Below, in pieces: positions 63,470-64,000 of a stretch of 64,000 nt of DNA. Positions within the stretch are counted from its first letter, which is position 1. The number at the start of each line of letters is the position of its first letter. The stretch is from Mortierella sp. BCC40632 (lineage: Eukaryota; Mortierellomycota; Mortierellomycetes; Mortierellales; Mortierellaceae), in contig WAEK01000018.1 of NCBI GenBank assembly GCA_011634665.1, forward strand, positions 528,501 to 592,500. Direction: 5' to 3'. Made by a program: the position numbers and the translations under genes. The notes beneath the pieces were generated by a model. It ran no database searches. It saw only the letters and a program-made list of their open reading frames with translations, and had not been told where the DNA came from.

Positions 63470-64000
63470 AGATGCTCGGGAAAAAAAAAAAAAAAAGATA
63501 GATATTAGGTGGACTGACCATCCACCTTCTCCTGTCTTTCCAACTCCTCTTTGTGTCCTGGTTCCCGTCTTTGCCAACAATGAACAAGATGCACTTCTCC
63601 ATCATGCTCTGTTTGTTCTCTTTCTCCCTCTTTTTTTCTCCCTCTCTTTCCCACTCTCTCTCTCTCTCTTTCTACTCCACCCTCTTTTTTTTCTTCTTTG
63701 AATATTATTATTGTATGGATTTGTGTGCTTGTGTTTGTATGCATTGTATATGTTGTGCGTATATAAAAGTGGGTGCAATGTGCGTTTGTGTCTCGCTGCA
63801 TACTAACCGCACGAGTGACCAGGATGACCGGTGAACAGAGAAACAGGAGAAAGAGACACTGCCTCGGGCAAAGGAGAAAGGCGACGACGACGACGAGGAG
63901 GTGGTGGTGGTGGCAGAAACAAGCTGTGGTGGTGGTTGTGTTGCCCTGTGGACCCTAGTGTGAGAAATAAGAAAAAAAAAGGGGGAGAGAGAGAGTGTGT

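Larger units (their letters stand above)
61850..64000. other. Gene-free, microsatellite-rich tail of the window
   Basis: The stretch contains poly-T/A tracts (62078-62106, 62596-62617, 62763-62784, 63301-63324), CT tracts (62919-62989, 63241-63278) and a GA tract (63419-63465). Open frames on both strands translate these repeats into Ser-Leu or Arg-Glu. I see no coding gene. Confidence 0.6.

Noticed and set aside
61850..64000. CRISPR-like or telomere-like repeats at the right end
   Set aside because: The repeats are simple CT/GA/A/T tracts with no spacer structure and no telomeric TTAGGG units.

Overview
The window looks like nuclear DNA of an early-diverging filamentous fungus, most likely Mortierellomycotina or a close Mucoromycota lineage. 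This is an inference from gene content and style, not a search result. Genes are intron-rich: most introns are about 50-200 nt with GT...AG ends, and a few are far longer. Intergenic DNA is packed with poly-A/T tracts and GA, CT, CA, TTC and AAT microsatellites. The gene set mixes general eukaryotic genes with families typical of non-Dikarya fungi: a START-type PI-transfer protein, a KAT6-like MYST acetyltransferase with a double PHD finger, and an ankyrin/FYVE/RING endosomal protein. All gene models below were assembled by hand from splice signals and reading-frame continuity. No transcript or homology search was available.

Layout. 0.3-0.4 kb: an EF-hand exon fragment. 1.7-6.0 kb (-): an ankyrin-DysF-FYVE-RING protein, head to head with DBF4 (6.9-11.3 kb, +). 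12.1-14.2 kb (-): an unidentified acidic protein, divergent from PRP31 (15.2-17.1 kb, +). 17.8-19.9 kb (-): a tiny membrane protein, then a PP4 R2 regulatory subunit. 21.3-25.5 kb (+): a 6-phosphofructo-2-kinase/fructose-2,6-bisphosphatase, convergent with pescadillo/NOP7 (26.5-29.2 kb, -). 30.6 kb (+): a small secreted protein. 31.7-35.8 kb: a degenerate zone with frame-broken coding remnants and a tandem exon-cassette array. 36.5-42.7 kb (-): a large MYST acetyltransferase. 43.2-44.8 kb (-): an S1/P1 nuclease. 47.9 kb (+): a small HNH protein. 49.0-49.9 kb (-): an NME6-like nucleoside diphosphate kinase, divergent from a 15-exon unidentified helical protein (50.1-54.7 kb, +). 55.7-58.8 kb (-): an ankyrin protein and a septin-like GTPase. 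60.7-61.8 kb (+): a PI-transfer protein. The last 2 kb holds only simple repeats.

There is no pathway cluster. Most genes are housekeeping genes for replication, splicing, ribosome assembly, chromatin, glycolytic control and membrane traffic. The accessory-looking parts are the 31-36 kb degenerate zone, the HNH gene, which sits next to 3 kb of gene-free DNA, and the small secreted protein.

The points most worth following up are: the ankyrin-DysF-FYVE-RING architecture; the HNH protein, whose zinc/HNH motif resembles bacterial IcmJ/DotN; the exon-cassette array; a Gly-to-Ser change in the kinase P-loop of the PFK2/FBPase2; and two genes (PRP31 and the 15-exon helical protein) that each contain a pair of compensating frame changes.
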